In this document: positions 23,821 through 38,000 of the stretch, piece by piece
Layout of the letters: each line of letters opens with the position of its first letter
Numbering within the stretch: the first letter of the stretch is position 1
Assembly: GCA_022579005.1 (NCBI GenBank)
Contig: MU401668.1
Coordinates: 1 to 62,639, forward strand
Length of the DNA stretch: 62,639 bases
Direction of reading: 5' to 3'
Source: Poronia punctata
Taxonomy: Eukaryota; Ascomycota; Sordariomycetes; Xylariales; Xylariaceae
Notes under the pieces: model-generated
What the model saw: the letters and a program-made list of their open reading frames with translations, nothing else
Databases searched by the model: none
Told to the model about the DNA's origin: nothing
Program-made: the position numbers and the translations under genes

Positions 23821-24055
23821 TATAACAAAGCACTTACTTATAAAACCTACTAGCTATACTATAAGTATATAAACTATATATAAGCTAAACCTATGCTAAC
23901 TATTAGCTATAGTTTAGCTAGTTATACTTTTTTTATTTTTTTTAGCTAGCTTAGTTACTTACTTAGTTAACTAAATAAAAGTTATTTAATATCTTTAGTT
24001 TTTTAAATTGCTAGCAACATTACCTTGCAACTACCCTATTATTTAAGCCCTTATA
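23821..24055 (+). repeat. Family A 3' LTR of copy A2
   Basis: 235 bp, TATAACAAAGCACTTAC to CCCTTATA. The preceding bases AAAAAAAAGCAG are the decayed polypurine tract (compare AGAAAGGGGGGCAG at 58485-58497, minus). Confidence 0.88.
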
Positions 24056-24060
24056 TATTA

Positions 24061-24330
24061 GTTTAAAAAAAAAGTAAAATATATAACTATATTTACTACT
24101 GCTAAACATAACTTAAAAAGCTTATTTTTAAAAAAAAAGAAAAATGTAAAATATTTAAATACTTTTAAAAAAAACTAGGAAAATATTTTTAAAAGCTTAA
24201 TAAGTATACTTAATACTAGTTTATAATAACTAGATTTTATGCTTTTAACTAGCTATTAAAAATAACTAATAGTAAACTTAAAACTATATAATAACTCTAT
24301 TAAAGTAATAAGTAAAGTAAACTATATAAT
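24061..24330. other. Spacer between copies A2 and A3
   Basis: 270 bp, A+T-rich, no recognised repeat and no frame. Confidence 0.45.
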
Positions 24331-24564
24331 TATAACAGGGCACCTAGCTAAGGAACTTACTTACTAAGCTATTTACGCACAGACTACATACTAGCTAAAG
24401 CTAGGCTAACTAATAGCTAAGGCTTTGCTAGTTATATTTTTTTTAATCTTTTTAGCTAGTTTAGTTAGCTACTTAGCTAACTAAATAAAAGTTATTTAAT
24501 ATACTTAGTTTTTAAATTGTTAATAATATTACTTTATAACTATTTTATTACTAAAACCTTTATA
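24331..24564 (+). repeat. Family A 5' LTR of copy A3
   Basis: 234 bp, TATAACAGGGCACC to ACCTTTATA. It shows fewer C-to-T changes than most sister LTRs. Confidence 0.88.
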
Positions 24565-27289
24565 CTTTTCTATTTTATATTTTAAAGTTATAATATAATG
24601 TTTAATAAAAGGATTTAAACTAAAAACTAGGTATAGTTTATAACTGCTAAGAAAATAAATAGCTAAAAATAAAGAGGCAATAATATATAAAAAAAATAAA
24701 GAACTTAATAGCAAACTAAAAAACTTAAAATAAAAAGTGCTACTTATTAAAGTAGTTAATTAGTCACTAGATAGCAACTAATAAAAAAGTTAAAAAGTTA
24801 AAAAGCACTTTTTTTATTTTAAACCATTATTATATAAAGGCTTTTATAATAAAGGTTTTTATAATAAAAGCTTTTAAGCAAGTTTTAAAAGCTAAAATAA
24901 CTACTTTTTAAATTAAATTATTAATATAATAAGCTAGAACTTATAATTATTTTAGCTACTTACTAAGGGAAAAAAGCTATATTATAAAAATAATGCTAAA
25001 GCTTTTATATATAACTATACATAGCTAAAGTAAAGTATTATTGCTATAAAGATTAAAAACTAAATTATAGCTATAAGAAAAGCAATTAGCAAAGTCCTAG
25101 CTATAAAGATTAAATAAAAATTATATAAGCTTTAACATAAGCTAAGTTTAATATTTAAATAAATTAGCATTTTTAAAAATATATTAAATTATAATACCTT
25201 AGAAAAAAAGCTACTTTTAAAAACTTTTAAAAGTTTATTTAGTAAGAAAACATTAACTTTAAGTTATTTAAGCAAACTTTTTAAAAGTAATTATATAAGC
25301 TATAGTAATAAAAAATATAAAAACTTAAATTCTCTTTTATTAGCAAGTATTAATATAAAAGCGCTATATTATAAAAAAATAATAGCTAATTAACTTTTAA
25401 CTATTAGTATAAGCATTAAAAAAATTAAAAAAGGTTTTAATAAAGCAGTATATATTATTTAATAATATGATAATAATATATTATAAAGCTAAAAAATAAT
25501 AAAATATTTAATATTATATTAATAAAAACTATAAATTTTTATAAAAGTAAAAATATGTTAAATGCTTGCTAAAATAAAAAAGTTTAGTAAATAACTTAAA
25601 AGTGCTTAAATAGTTTAAAAGAAAATAACTTATTTTAATAATAGTTAAACTAAAATTAAAGCAAATTATTCTATATTAATAATATATTTATAAAGTATTA
25701 CTATTATAATAAAAAGGCTATATAACTAAGTATTGCTTAGGAAATAAATAGTTAGTATTAAATTGCTAGTTAAGTAAAGTTAAGCTAAAACTATTTAAAC
25801 AGCTTAAAAATAAAATATAAAATATTTAAATAAATTAGTTAAACTTTAAAAATAAAAAGTAAAAAGCTAAGCTAAAATAAAATAAAATATTTATTTTATT
25901 TTAGTAAAATCTTATAAAGTATGTAATATTATAAACCTATTTTATATAGTAGCTATAGTCTTTTTAAGTTAGAAGTAAAAGCTAAAAAAGGTTATTATAA
26001 ATATAAATATAAAAGCTTAGATTAATAATATATATAAAAACTTTTTAAAGAAACACTTATAAAAAGTAAATGTTTTACTACTTTTATTAATAAAATTAAA
26101 TAAAAATCTAATATAGTTCTAAGCAGCTTATATAGCTAGATTTTTAATATTTAATGCTTAAAAAATTAAAAAGATTTTTAAGTATATATTTTATATAATA
26201 TATAAAGAGTAAAAAGGGCTAAAACTTTTAATATTAAAGCTAAAAATAAATTATTTAAGTATATTATTAAATATAGCCTTTATTTAATAGTTTTATAGTA
26301 AATATTAAAAATAAATTTTAAAACGTTTGCTTAAAATATAGTTAGCACTTATATATAAATATTACTATAGTAATTATAGTAATTTTAAAAGGTTATACTT
26401 TACTAAGCTATGTTTTTAAGTAAACCTTAAAAATAAATTAAGCATTTAAAAATATAAAAAAACCTTTTATATTAATAACTACTTTTTACTATTAAAATAG
26501 CTATTTAAAAATAGAAATAAAAATAAAAATGTTAATAAAAGTGATGTTACAAATATTAATATAGCTTTAAAAAAATATAAAAACTAATTAGTTACTAATT
26601 ATATAAGCTTGTAAATATAAAAATAAATAAGTTACAAGCTAATAAAAGCTTATAGCAATTTGAAAAAGGTATAAATATTAATAGTAGTACTTAAAAAAAA
26701 GTTTTATAATATAAATAAACTATATAGCTTTAAAAAGCATAATTAACTTTTTAGCATAAAACTTTTTTTAACAGCTTATTTACTAAGTATATAAGCTAAT
26801 ATAGTTTAATCTTAATATAAGATACTAATTAAGCATTTTAAACATAGTAAATAAACTATTAAAAAAGGTATATTATATAGCTAAAAGAATTTAATAAAAA
26901 GTATAATACTGATATTAAAAAAACAGCATTAACTAGTTAGCAAGCTATTATAAGAAATATAATAATTATTAGCAAAAATTTTGTTTTTTAAAAATAAATA
27001 AAACACTAGCTTATACTATTAAAAGAGCTTAAAAAGCTTTATTAAACTTATTTTAATTTGCTTATTTAGTAATAATAATAGAAATTATAAATTTATAAGC
27101 TTATAAATTGCTAAACTTTTACTATATAATTATAAATAGTTTTTAAAAGCAAACAAGTAAAAAGTACTAATATATATGATTAACTTATATATTATATACT
27201 ATATAAATAATAGGAATAACTTATTTAATAAAAACTATTACTAAAAGTATATAAACCACATTTTTTTAAAAAAGCTAAAGCTACTAGTT

Positions 27290-28110
27290 ATAACTAATAT
27301 ATTTTATATACTAAAGCTAAAAAATTACTTTAAAATAAAATAACTTTTAAACTAAAAGCTTTAATATAGTTTTATAAAATAGTTTATAAATTATAAGCTA
27401 AAAACTTTATCTTTATAGAGCTAGCAAAAATTATATACTATAAAGCTAAAATATATAAAAAGTATTATATTAATAGAAAAATATATTATACTTTAAACAA
27501 TAATTAATAATGTTAGCTTAAAAAGCTTTAATAAAGCAAGTAATATATTAGTACTATAATAACTTTTAAGCTAAGTATATAAAAAAAATAGCTAAATTAT
27601 TATAATATAAGTTTTATTAAAAAAGTTTAAAGCAAAACGTTTAAAACTATATTATTAGCTATATATAAGATAAAAGCGCTTAAAAACTAAAATATAAGTT
27701 TTTAAAAACGCTTTAGTTATTACTTTTATTAAAGCAGCCTTTTTAAAAAATTAGCTTAAATTTTATTATAAAGATACTTTTATATATAAAAGTAAATAAT
27801 AATGTTTATTATATAATTTTAATTATTATAAACTAGTTTATTAAAATAATATAATTTATTTTTATATAAAAAACGCTTTATATTACTAAGCGTATAATAA
27901 TTATATAAAATAAAGTAAATTACTAATATAAGTTTTCTTTAAAAATTATAAGTAATAAAAATAAGCTTATTTTAAGCAGATTTTAAAAACGTTTTATAAA
28001 ATATAAAAAGTATATTAGTAGCTATTTACTATATAGCACTTTTAAATTAATAATTAAATAAAATAAGTATATTAAACCTTAAAAAGGTACTTTTGCAGTT
28101 TTTATACTAG
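27290..28110 (+). pseudogene. Family A integrase relic in copy A3
   Basis: Parallel to 20881-21720 of A2. The codons H-F-*-T-N/I-N-*-T-K-*-V-Y-*-T-L fall at 28037-28081, with CAC retained for the His. It is cut before the Y-N-N-S segment by the element's broken end. Confidence 0.7.
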
Positions 28111-28139
28111 TAAGCAAATTTTTAAAAAAGTTTTATAAA

Positions 28140-28438
28140 GTATAAAAAATATATTAGTATAATAAAATTAAGAAAATAACTAGTGCAGGGACTAATAAAC
28201 ACCTTATGTTAACAATAAAATTTAAAGGTAAAGAACTAGGAACTAAAATATATAGAGCAGTGTTGTTTACACTTATTTATATTTTTTCTTTATTTTAAGG
28301 CTTTATTATAGCCTTTGCTTAAAGTTTAATTATAGGTACTATTTCTTGCTATAAGCCCTTAATAAAAAAGTAATAAGTACAATTTATGTTTATAAGAATA
28401 ATTAAATTAATTAATTTAGTAACTACCTTTTTATTATA
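28140..28438 (-). repeat. Family C 3' LTR (left) of copy C2
   Basis: About 300 bp, alignable with the last two thirds of the C1 LTRs (ACACTTATTTATATTTTTTCTTT and GTAACTACCTTTTTATTATA). The first part is divergent, so the start is uncertain. Confidence 0.65.
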
Positions 28439-28449
28439 ATCCCCTTTTT
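28439..28449 (-). promoter_or_regulatory. Family C polypurine tract (copy C2)
   Basis: Minus strand AAAAAGGGGAT, directly before the LTR. This best-kept version fixes the element's orientation. Confidence 0.75.
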
Positions 28450-31400
28450 ATAAAAAGAAATTTGTTTTAAATTTTAAAAAATCTGCTGTTTTTTAGTTAA
28501 TTGCGCTTAGAATTAAACTAATAACATAATAAAAACTAATACTTCTAAGTAGTAAAAAATTACTTTTAGCATATGTTATTAGTTAATTAGTAGAGGCTAT
28601 TAATTTTTATATATTTATTATTATGCTAATAGTTAATTTTTAAAATTTAATGCTTATAACTTAGTTTATATAGTAGCCTTTATTTATAAGTTTATAGTTT
28701 AAAGATTATTTTACTAAAATTTAAATATTTATATTTTATAAATATTTGCTTTTATATACTTTTTTATTAATTATTAATAATATTAAATTAAATTTATTTT
28801 TTAATATTATAAGCAGTTATTATGTTTATAAGGTTTAAGTAAGTTTTTTTATTTATAGCTTATAGCTATTTTATTAAATAAGTTAGTAGTTTAGCCTTTA
28901 TTAAATATGCTTTATAAAATTAATATAACTTTTTAGGTATATTTTAAAAATTAAAAGCTAAAGATTATATATTATCTAGATTTTATTTATTTATAATATT
29001 TAATAATATAACTTGCTATATTAAACTTTTAATAATAATATTTCCTTAACTTTTTTTTTTTTAATAGTTTATTTACAATTTTACTATTTAAGCAAAGTAG
29101 TTTTTATTTAAAAAATAAAGTATTTAAATACTTATAAAAATAATTAAAATAAAACTATTATTTTTAAAAAATAATAATAAAAAAACTTAAGTTTAAGTAT
29201 ATATTTATACTGTTTTTTAATTATATAATAATAATGTTGTTATAAAATAGTCTAATTTATTACTAAAGCAGTTTGTTTATAATTTAGGTTTTTTAATAAT
29301 ATATATAAAATCTTTAATTATAAAGTTAAAGTTGTAATATAATGTTTATTAGCTTATTATATTATTTAGTTTAAGCTTTTTAAATAGCTGCTTAAGCTGC
29401 TTTACTATATTATTATATTTTAATTATAAAACTTTAAGCTTGCTAGCAAAACAATTATTTTATTAAAGTTAAACAAGCAAGGTTTTTAGTTTTAAATTTC
29501 TAGTTAAAACTTATTTTTATTAGTTTACTTATAATAACTTTTTAAAAAGATAATCTACTAAATAACTTATATAGTAAAAACTTTTAAATTATGTTTATAG
29601 CTAGTAGTCTTGCTGCTTAATTATGTTAAAAATAGCTAATATAAAGTTATAAGCGTTGTTTAAAGTATTAGTTTATTATCTTAGCTTGTTTTTCATTAGC
29701 TTATATTTACTAGTAATAAAGTTTAGCTTAACTTTATAGATTTTTAATAACTTATTTTATAAAATTAAATATAAATTATAGTTTTTATTACTAGCAAAGC
29801 TTTTTAGCTATTTAAAAATATAGTATAGGTTTTTATAATATAGTTAAGCTATATTTTAAGCTATAGCAATATTTTTATAAAAAGTTGTTTATAATTTTTA
29901 AATAAACTGTTTATAACTATAAAAGTATTATTTTAGTTTTTATTATAAAAAAACTTTTAAAGTTTATAACTAAATGCTACTATAAGTACTTAAGCACTAG
30001 TAATAGTATTAAAAATTTTAATAACTTGTTATATAGTACTTTTATAGCTTTATATAAGTAGTTAGCTATATAGCAGTTTACGTTTTTATATAATCTTGTT
30101 TACTAATATCGTTTTGCTACTAACCTTTTAGTTTTGCTATATTTTAAATATATAGTAGCAATCTAAGTATATACTTTTTAAATTAACTTACTATAAAGGT
30201 TATTAACGTTTAAAACTATTAGTTAGCTTTTATAAAGTAGTAGGTCTTTTATTATTATCTAGTTTAAAGACTTTATAAATTTTGCTTTATTTTTTAATTT
30301 TTTAAACTAAAGTGTATTTTATTACCTTATATAACAAAGTTTTCTAAAATAGCTTTAAATACTTTTAGTAAAGTTTAATTACTTATTATATAAATAATAG
30401 GTTTAAAAGTTTAGTTTTTAAAAATTTAACTTTTAGTAGCAAGTTAAAACAAGGCTATAGTATATTATTTTGTTAAAGTTTTTATGTTTTTTTATAGTTA
30501 AAATAAAATGTTTGCTAGTATATTTTTTAATTTTAGTTAATAAGTTATTAGAAGTTATATTACAAAATTAGTTTTGCTTATCTTCCTTATTAAAAGTTTA
30601 GCACTTTTTTTATAGTAAAGTATTTTAATATAAAATAATTTATTAGTACTATACATAGGTTATAATCTTATAAACTAATTAACTTAGCTTTTTAATATAA
30701 TAAAGCTTTTATAATAGCTACTATTCTTTTATTATATATTTTACAATTAAGCTTTACACTATACAATGCTTTAAAATAAAAAGCAACTAGTTTTTAGTTG
30801 TTAAAATGATTATTTGTTTATAAAAAGATGCTTGTAAGTACTTTGTTTAATATATTTATTTTTATTAATATATTAGCGTTAAATAAAAAGTAGTAAAAGA
30901 TAAAAGCTTTTATTAACACTACTTAAAAGGTATTAAACGCTTTTTAATATTTATTTGTTCATTTTATAGTTAAAGTTATATATATTAAGTTATTTAAAAG
31001 TTTTGCTATTTTTTATATTTTTACATAAATTAATAATAAAAGTTGCAAAACTTTAAAAATACCCTTACTTTTTTTAAGTTAGCTTTTTTTTTTATAAGTA
31101 AGGTTTAGTGTTTTATAAGCTTAATTTTTTTTAGTTAACTTTAATCTTTTTTATACTTATAATAAATGTTAAAGATTTAGTTTTTATTATATAAAAGTTG
31201 CACTTTTTAATATTAGCTTATAACCTGGCTTTTTATAACTAAGTAAGCAATTATAATACGTAGTAGTAATATTTTAGCTTATTATTTAAATATATTAGTA
31301 TATTATTAATATATGCAATATAAAAAACATTTAAATAATTTTAAAAGGTATTGTTAATCAATCTTTAAAAGGCTGCTATGCTATTAATAAGTTTAAACAA

Positions 31401-34400
31401 AAAAACTTTAAACTTATAAGCACTATACTTAGTATAGAAAGCTATTAGGTTTTATTTTTTTAGCTATTTTAATTTAATAAAAAGCTTGTTAAATATTTAT
31501 TTTAGTAAATATTATAGCTTAAGCTAATTAAGTTAGCGTTTTATTAATTTTAAAAAAGGTATTAGTTTTTTTAAGTAAGCATATTTAACTTATAATAATT
31601 TATATATAACTAAAGTAAGCTATAGCGTTTTTAAGCAAAAAAGATAAAAGCTGCTTATAGTATAGTTATTAGTTTAATAACCCTTTTTTATAAATTGTCT
31701 TAAATATAATTTTAATAGGTTTTAGCTTTTTTAAAGGTTTTCTTATATCAGGGGCTATATTTTAAAAGTTTTAGTTTTTTATTTATAAAAATATAATAAC
31801 TTACTTTTACTTATTTAAGTAGCATTTTGTTTAAATTAGCTTTATTAAATATATTTAAATATTTATACTGTTGTTTTAATATACCCTGTTCTACTAAATT
31901 TTATAAATTTTATTAGTTAATAAAAAGCATTTTTTTAAGTGCTTAATAACCTGCTTTATCTTATATTAAAAAAGTATACAACATTTTAAATTTTATTATC
32001 TAGCAAATATTATACAAGCTTTACCTATAAAAATAAATATTTAAAAAACATAATATTTATACTATTTATAACTATTTTCCTTTAACTTATATAGTCTTTA
32101 ACTATTAGTTTTATTTTAATCTTTTAGCAACTTTAGTTTAACTAATAACTAAATAAATTAATTATAATTTGTTTTATTTAATATGCGTTTTATTTGGTTA
32201 TATTCTTATATTATGTAATTTGCACCTAAGTTTCTTTTTTAAACCTTAAAAGGTTTTAATATTATAATAAAATAAGTAGGTTTAAATTAAAGTTTAAAAA
32301 ACGTAGTTTATATGTTTTTATTTATAAAAATTGTTATAATTTTTAAATTTATTATTAAATCTAAAAAAATTAACTTATTTTTTCTTTTATTAGTTATTTT
32401 TTTATTACGCTGTTTTTTATTTTGTGCTTTTATTAACTAGTTTTAATAATAAATATTAGTAGTAGCTTTAAAATATAAGATTAGGTTTTTTAAAAAGTTT
32501 ATAGCTATTTTAAAAGGTTAGTGTGCCAGCTTTTAATTATCTAGAAACAATAGACATTTTTAATATAAGTTTATAAGAATATTATAGTATTAAAAGAACT
32601 TTTTTTTAAGATTATGTTGTGCTTTATATTAATATAAAAAAGTATATTATATAATATATAACTTTATACCTTTAAATAAGCTTATAATACTTAACTTATA
32701 TTTTATATACTTTTCTTATTATATTTTGCTACTAGTGCAAGTTTAAAACTTATAATGTTTTTAAGTTAAAAATACTTTAGTATTTTAGCAGCAAAGCTTA
32801 TATATAGTATAAAATATAAATTTCCTTTTATATTTATAAAGGCCTTAGTAGTTAAAGTATATTTAATGTTTATTATAATATAAATAAGTATTAAAAGATT
32901 GCTTTTAATAAGGTTTTTTAAAAAGTTAAATAAAATATTTTAAAGTATTTTTAGTTTTAAAGCTAATATAATACTATGCTTAAAAAAAAGTTTAATTTTT
33001 TAAGCTAGTTTTTATTTGTTTATTTAATAAATTTGTACTTTTTATAGCTTTAATAATAATAAAGCTAACCTAAGCAGCACTTAATTGTTTAAATTTTGCT
33101 TTTTAGCGTAGTTATTGCTTTTGTGCTCTTATTTATAGCAAGTAAAGTATTGTCTTTTAGCAATTAATAGTTTAGCTTGCTTAAAATTTAGTTTAGTATA
33201 AATAGCACTATTCTTTTCTTATTTTTAAACTTAAAATCTTATAATAGTTAATGTTAGTTTTTTAACTTATAGTTTTTTTATAGCTTTAATTTTAATAGCA
33301 GATTTTTTAAGTTAAGCTATTGCTTTTTTAAAAAAAAACTTAGGTTAAGTACTTTTAAAATTAGCTTTTTGTTTGCTTAAAAAGCTTTTATGCTACTACT
33401 AGTTTAAAATTTAACCGTATTTATAATATTATATAAAAGTAATAGTTAGGTTTACTTTTTTTAGCAAGCAAAGTACATTAAGTTAGTTTAGCAACTTATT
33501 ATATATATTATACTTAAATTTTAATAAAAGTACTTTAGCCTAACTAGCTTATTTAATAAATTTAATTTTAAAATTATTAAACTTTTTTTTATTAGCTTTT
33601 TTAAGATCTTAGTACTTAATTTAGGCCGTTTTATACTTATTTAAATTATAGTACTGTTAATAAAGGTGTTTTAATACGTTTTAAAATGTTTTTAAAATTA
33701 GTTTATAGTTTTTTTTAATAAAATAAAAAACATTAATCTTTTAGCAGCTAATCTTTTTATTTAGCTAGCATTGTAAGTAATTTTATTATCATTATTAATA
33801 AAATAATTATAGTTTTATTATAGTTTTTTTAATAGCATATATTAATATTTAAATTACACTTTAAGCCTTTTATTTACTTTATTGCTAGTAAAGATAAAAA
33901 GTAAGTTTATTTTTGCTATTTGCTTATTTTTTATTTTAAATCTATATAATTTATTAGATTTTAAAATAAATTAATAAAATTAGTTTATTAAAGCAATAGC
34001 AGCTATAGTTACAATTGAAGTTTTTAAAGCTACGTTAGTTTCTTTTTAACTTTTATGCTTTTTTTGCTAAGCTATACTAATAATATGTTTTTTAATAAAG
34101 TTTAGTTTTAAAGAGTTTATTTAATTAAGCTTAATAGTCTAAGCCTATATTGTTACTATGTTTTTATTTAATATTTTTCCTATATTATATAGCTTTTTAG
34201 TAATAAATAGCGCTGCTTATAATATAAACAACTTATACTTAAATTTATAAAATATAATTTTTAAATTATTATTACTTTTTTAATGCTCTTTTTTTATTTA
34301 TTAAGCTATAAAAGTTAAAATATGCTTAAATGCTATTTAAAGTTATAATATTAAATAGTACTATAAAGGTTATTTTTTAGCAAAGTAAGTAGTATTAGCT

Positions 34401-35050
34401 TTTACTTATACTTATAAGTTTTAGTTTATTTTTTAGTAACTAAAAACCAAGCTTTAATAAATTACTTTATAGTTTTTTTTACTAAATAGTATAATAAGTT
34501 AACTAGATTAATATAACTAAAATTTTAGTTATAGTTTATTTCCTTTTTTTATAGTAGTAGCTAAGTATAAATTAAGTATATTGCTTTTTAAAAGCTTAAT
34601 ACTTAATTTGCACATTTTTAAAACTGCAAAGCCTAAAGAAAGTAATACTATAAAAACTATTTTTTAAAACTTTTTCTATTACTATTAAATTAGAAGCTAG
34701 TTAAAGTTAATTTTTTAAAAATCCTTAATTAGCAAATTAATTATAGCTTGCTATGCTTTTTTATTTTAAGCAAACCTTTTGCAAATAAGTTAAGTTACTT
34801 TATAAATACTTATATTATTTATAGTACTATTATATTTAGTTTAATTATATATTAACTTTTTGTTTATTTTTAAAAAATAACTAAACAAAATAAAAGCAAT
34901 ACTAGTAAGATTGCTATATTAAACTAATTTAGTAATAAAAAGAAATTAGGCTTTAAATTTAAAATATAATTTATAGTTAAAACTTTAATACTATTAAATT
35001 AACTTTATAATATTTAACTTTATTATTTAAAACTTGTTTATTAAAGGCGG

Positions 35051-38000
35051 CTTAAATATAATAAATACTAGAAAAATAAAAACCTAAAAAATAATATAAT
35101 AATAAAGCTAGTTAAAAAAGCTAAATTAAAATAAATAAAACTAAATAAAGTTTAATCTTTTTTTTTAATTTATTAACTAAGTACTTAGCAAACTAAATAA
35201 AACATATTTTTATTAAAATGCAAACCTTAAATAAAAATATAAAAGTTATAATAAGTAAAATAAACTAGTTTATTTAAGCTATTTAAACCAAGCTTGCAAT
35301 ACTAAAAGTGTAATTATAAACAAGTTTATTAAAACTATTATTATAAAAGCTAATACTAGTATAAGCACTAAAAATATTTTAACTAAGCTTTATTTAATAT
35401 ATACTTACTACGTTTTATAATAATAAAAAGGTATAAAAAGTAATTTTAAATCTTTAATAGCTTTTTGTTTATTTTATAAATTTAGCTATTTTTAATATTT
35501 ATTATAACATTTTAAATCTTTTATTAAATACTAAGTTATAATTAATAAAATATGCTTTATTAAAAATAATACTTTAAAGTTTAATTTACTAATTTAATTA
35601 TTAAATAGTTAGTTAATTTAATAAATAATTAATAAAGCATAAACCTTAAAAATTAGTTTAATTATATATTATAAACGTAATATTTAAGTTTATATATATA
35701 GTTAAGCTTAAAGTTATTATAATAAGCAATAAAAGCTTTAAGCAAAGATTTTTTTTAAAAAACCTATATAATAGCAATTTTTTATAAAGATTATTAAAAC
35801 TAATAAGTATACTAAAATAATTAAGTTTAGCAAGAGTACTTAATAATATAAATCTATTAAATTTGTTAAAAAGTAATAAATACTTTAATTATAATTTAAA
35901 ATTACTATTTAATATAAACTTTAATAATTAAATAAATATAAGTTTAAGAATAAATTATTAATACTTTTATATTTAATTTAACAAAACTTAAAAACCTTTA
36001 GCTAAATTAATAAAAAACTAAAAACTATTTATATTAAAAAAATAAGCTTTAAGATAAAAATAAGTTTAAAAACAAAAATATAAAAATGAACTATTTTAAC
36101 CTACTAAAAAAAGAAATTGATTATAAATTTAACTTAAATAAAAGCTTAATAAATTTATTAAATCCTAACTTTTTAAATTTAAAATAAAACAAAGCATTTA
36201 AAGTTATTAAACATAATATTAACTATAAGCATTATAATAATATATTTTTAAACTTAAAAAGTAATTTATAACTAAAAATATAAGTGAAAATTTATAAAGT
36301 TATATAATACTTTTACTTTAAAGCTATTAAAGCAAACTTGCTTTAAATATAACTAATTATTTAAATCATAAAATTAGTTATTTAACCACTTAAACTAATA
36401 TTTAAAAAATTAAAATACTAAATTTAAGTTAAAATATATATAAAGAAAACTTATTTTTTTAAGTTTATTATTATATAGTATTTAAAACTTAAATAAAAAA
36501 TTAAAAAGCTAATTATAGTATTTTTACTTATATATTTTAGTTTGCTTAAAATTTAGAGTTTTAAAAATAATTATTTATTTTAATACTAAAACAGGTTATA
36601 ATATTATTACTTATAACTTATTAAATATAATTGTATATATTATTACAAAATAGTTAAGCAACGTTTAAAATATTAAAAGCAAATAAGTTAAATATACTAA
36701 ATATGCTATACTAAATAAGCTATACTAAAAATGTATTAAGTTAAAATAAGCAACTTTAAAAATAAATAAATAAATTTTATTATATTTATATAAGTATTAA
36801 ATAAAGTTATAAAGCTTTAAATATAATTAAAAACTGATTTTAATAATATATATAAACCTAAAATAAACTTTTAAATTAAAGGTATTATGTTTAATGCTTT
36901 AAAAAGGTTAAGACTTTTTTATAATTTAATTATAATTATACTTATATGTTTATAAAGTACCTTTAGCTATAAAAGTTGTTTTATAAGTAATAAAGACTTT
37001 ATTAGCGCTAATATAATATTAGTTACTACTTTTAAATTAAAACTTTACTTTTAAGCTAACTTATAAAAATGTAGTTTTTGTATTTATAAAATAAACTATT
37101 TTTAATATTATTATTATAGCTAACTTATTTATTATATTAAAAACAGTTTTAAAAAGTATATAAGTAAAAATTATTAATAAATAACTAAAACTTATAGTAT
37201 AAAAACCTACTTTAAAAAATGTTTAAAAGCTATAGTAGTAGCTATAGTACTATTATAAGTATTAGTTTTTATAAAAGTATTAAATAAAGTAAATATAATA
37301 AATTATATTTTTTTAAAATATTAAATTAGTAGTAAAATTTTAAATAACTAATATATTTTATTTTAACTAAAATTTTTTTTTTTTAAAACAAAAAAGTATA
37401 AAACATAATAATATAATTAGAAATTATTATAATATTTAATACTAAATTAAATTAAACTAAAAAAAAAAAAAAGTTTTAAACTTAAAGTAACTAAGTTTTT
37501 TTAATTATAAAAATTTAATAACGTTTTAAACTTAAAAGAATTGCTAGTTTTAATAAATAGTTTATATATAGTAGTTTAGATTTTATAGGTAGCAAAATTA
37601 TTTAAAATTTTTAAAAAACGTTTTAAAAATATAAACTAATTAAAAGATTATTAACGTATTAAAACATAAGCAAATAAAAATACTTTTAGTAAATAACTAG
37701 AAATAAACTAAGTTAAATAGTTAACTTTATTTTTTAGTACTAAAGGCTAAGCTATTTTTAATAAATCTTTTAATAAGCTATATAGGCAAAGCTATATAAA
37801 ATAAGTAAATAAAAAAAGCTTTTTTACTTATTAAACTTTTATTGCTTATTAATTAAAAAATATAAACCAAGCTTTTAATAAGATAGCGTTTTTAAATAAC
37901 TACTTTTAACTTTTTTAATTAAAAATAATTAAATTGGTTTAAAGTAAGCAATATAGTATAATAGTAAACGCTACTACGTTTTTATACTGCTTTAAAGTTT

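Larger units (their letters stand above)
19079..24055 (+). mobile_element. Family A chromovirus with large internal deletion (copy A2)
   Basis: A 5' LTR at 19079-19318 and 3' LTR at 23821-24055 are flanked by TATTA (19074-19078 and 24056-24060). The element is 4977 bp, of which 531 bp is a nested MITE and its duplication. Against copy A4 it lacks about 2.8 kb, joined at 20881-20888 through the shared string AGCTAAA. The missing block is where reverse transcriptase and RNase H should lie. Integrase C-terminal part, chromodomain and the long 3' region remain. With coding CAA and TGG codons turned to TAA and TAG it cannot be active. Confidence 0.9.
24331..28125 (+). mobile_element. Family A chromovirus lacking its 3' end (copy A3)
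   Basis: A 5' LTR (24331-24564), leader and most of the coding region run parallel to A4 up to the integrase. The HxQTDxQTE motif is decayed at 28037-28081. Homology stops near 28115, and a stretch resembling 27985-28012 is repeated before the next element begins. Chromodomain, 3' region and 3' LTR are missing and do not reappear beyond family C copy C2. The 5' LTR is among the better-kept copies, with GGGCACC and ACGCACAGAC still present. Confidence 0.82.
28140..35050 (-). mobile_element. Family C LTR retrotransposon, copy C2
   Basis: It aligns with C1 through most of its length: for example 28260-28450 with 12376-12590, 29510-29830 with 13440-13800, 30500-31200 with about 14500-15020, and 33540-33660 with 17030-17130. 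The left LTR ends at 28438 and is followed by the polypurine tract. The left start (about 28140) and right end are approximate. Only a short string at about 35049 (GGCTTAAATATAATAAATAC) resembles the LTR start, so the right LTR is lost or very divergent. It is slightly richer in G+C than C1 and shows no nested insertion. Domains could not be placed. Confidence 0.72.

Noticed and set aside
24529..24714. A 61-codon open frame on the minus strand
   Set aside because: It straddles the 5' LTR end and leader of family A copy A3, is antisense to the element, is not kept in the sister copies, and has low-complexity composition. It is a chance frame.
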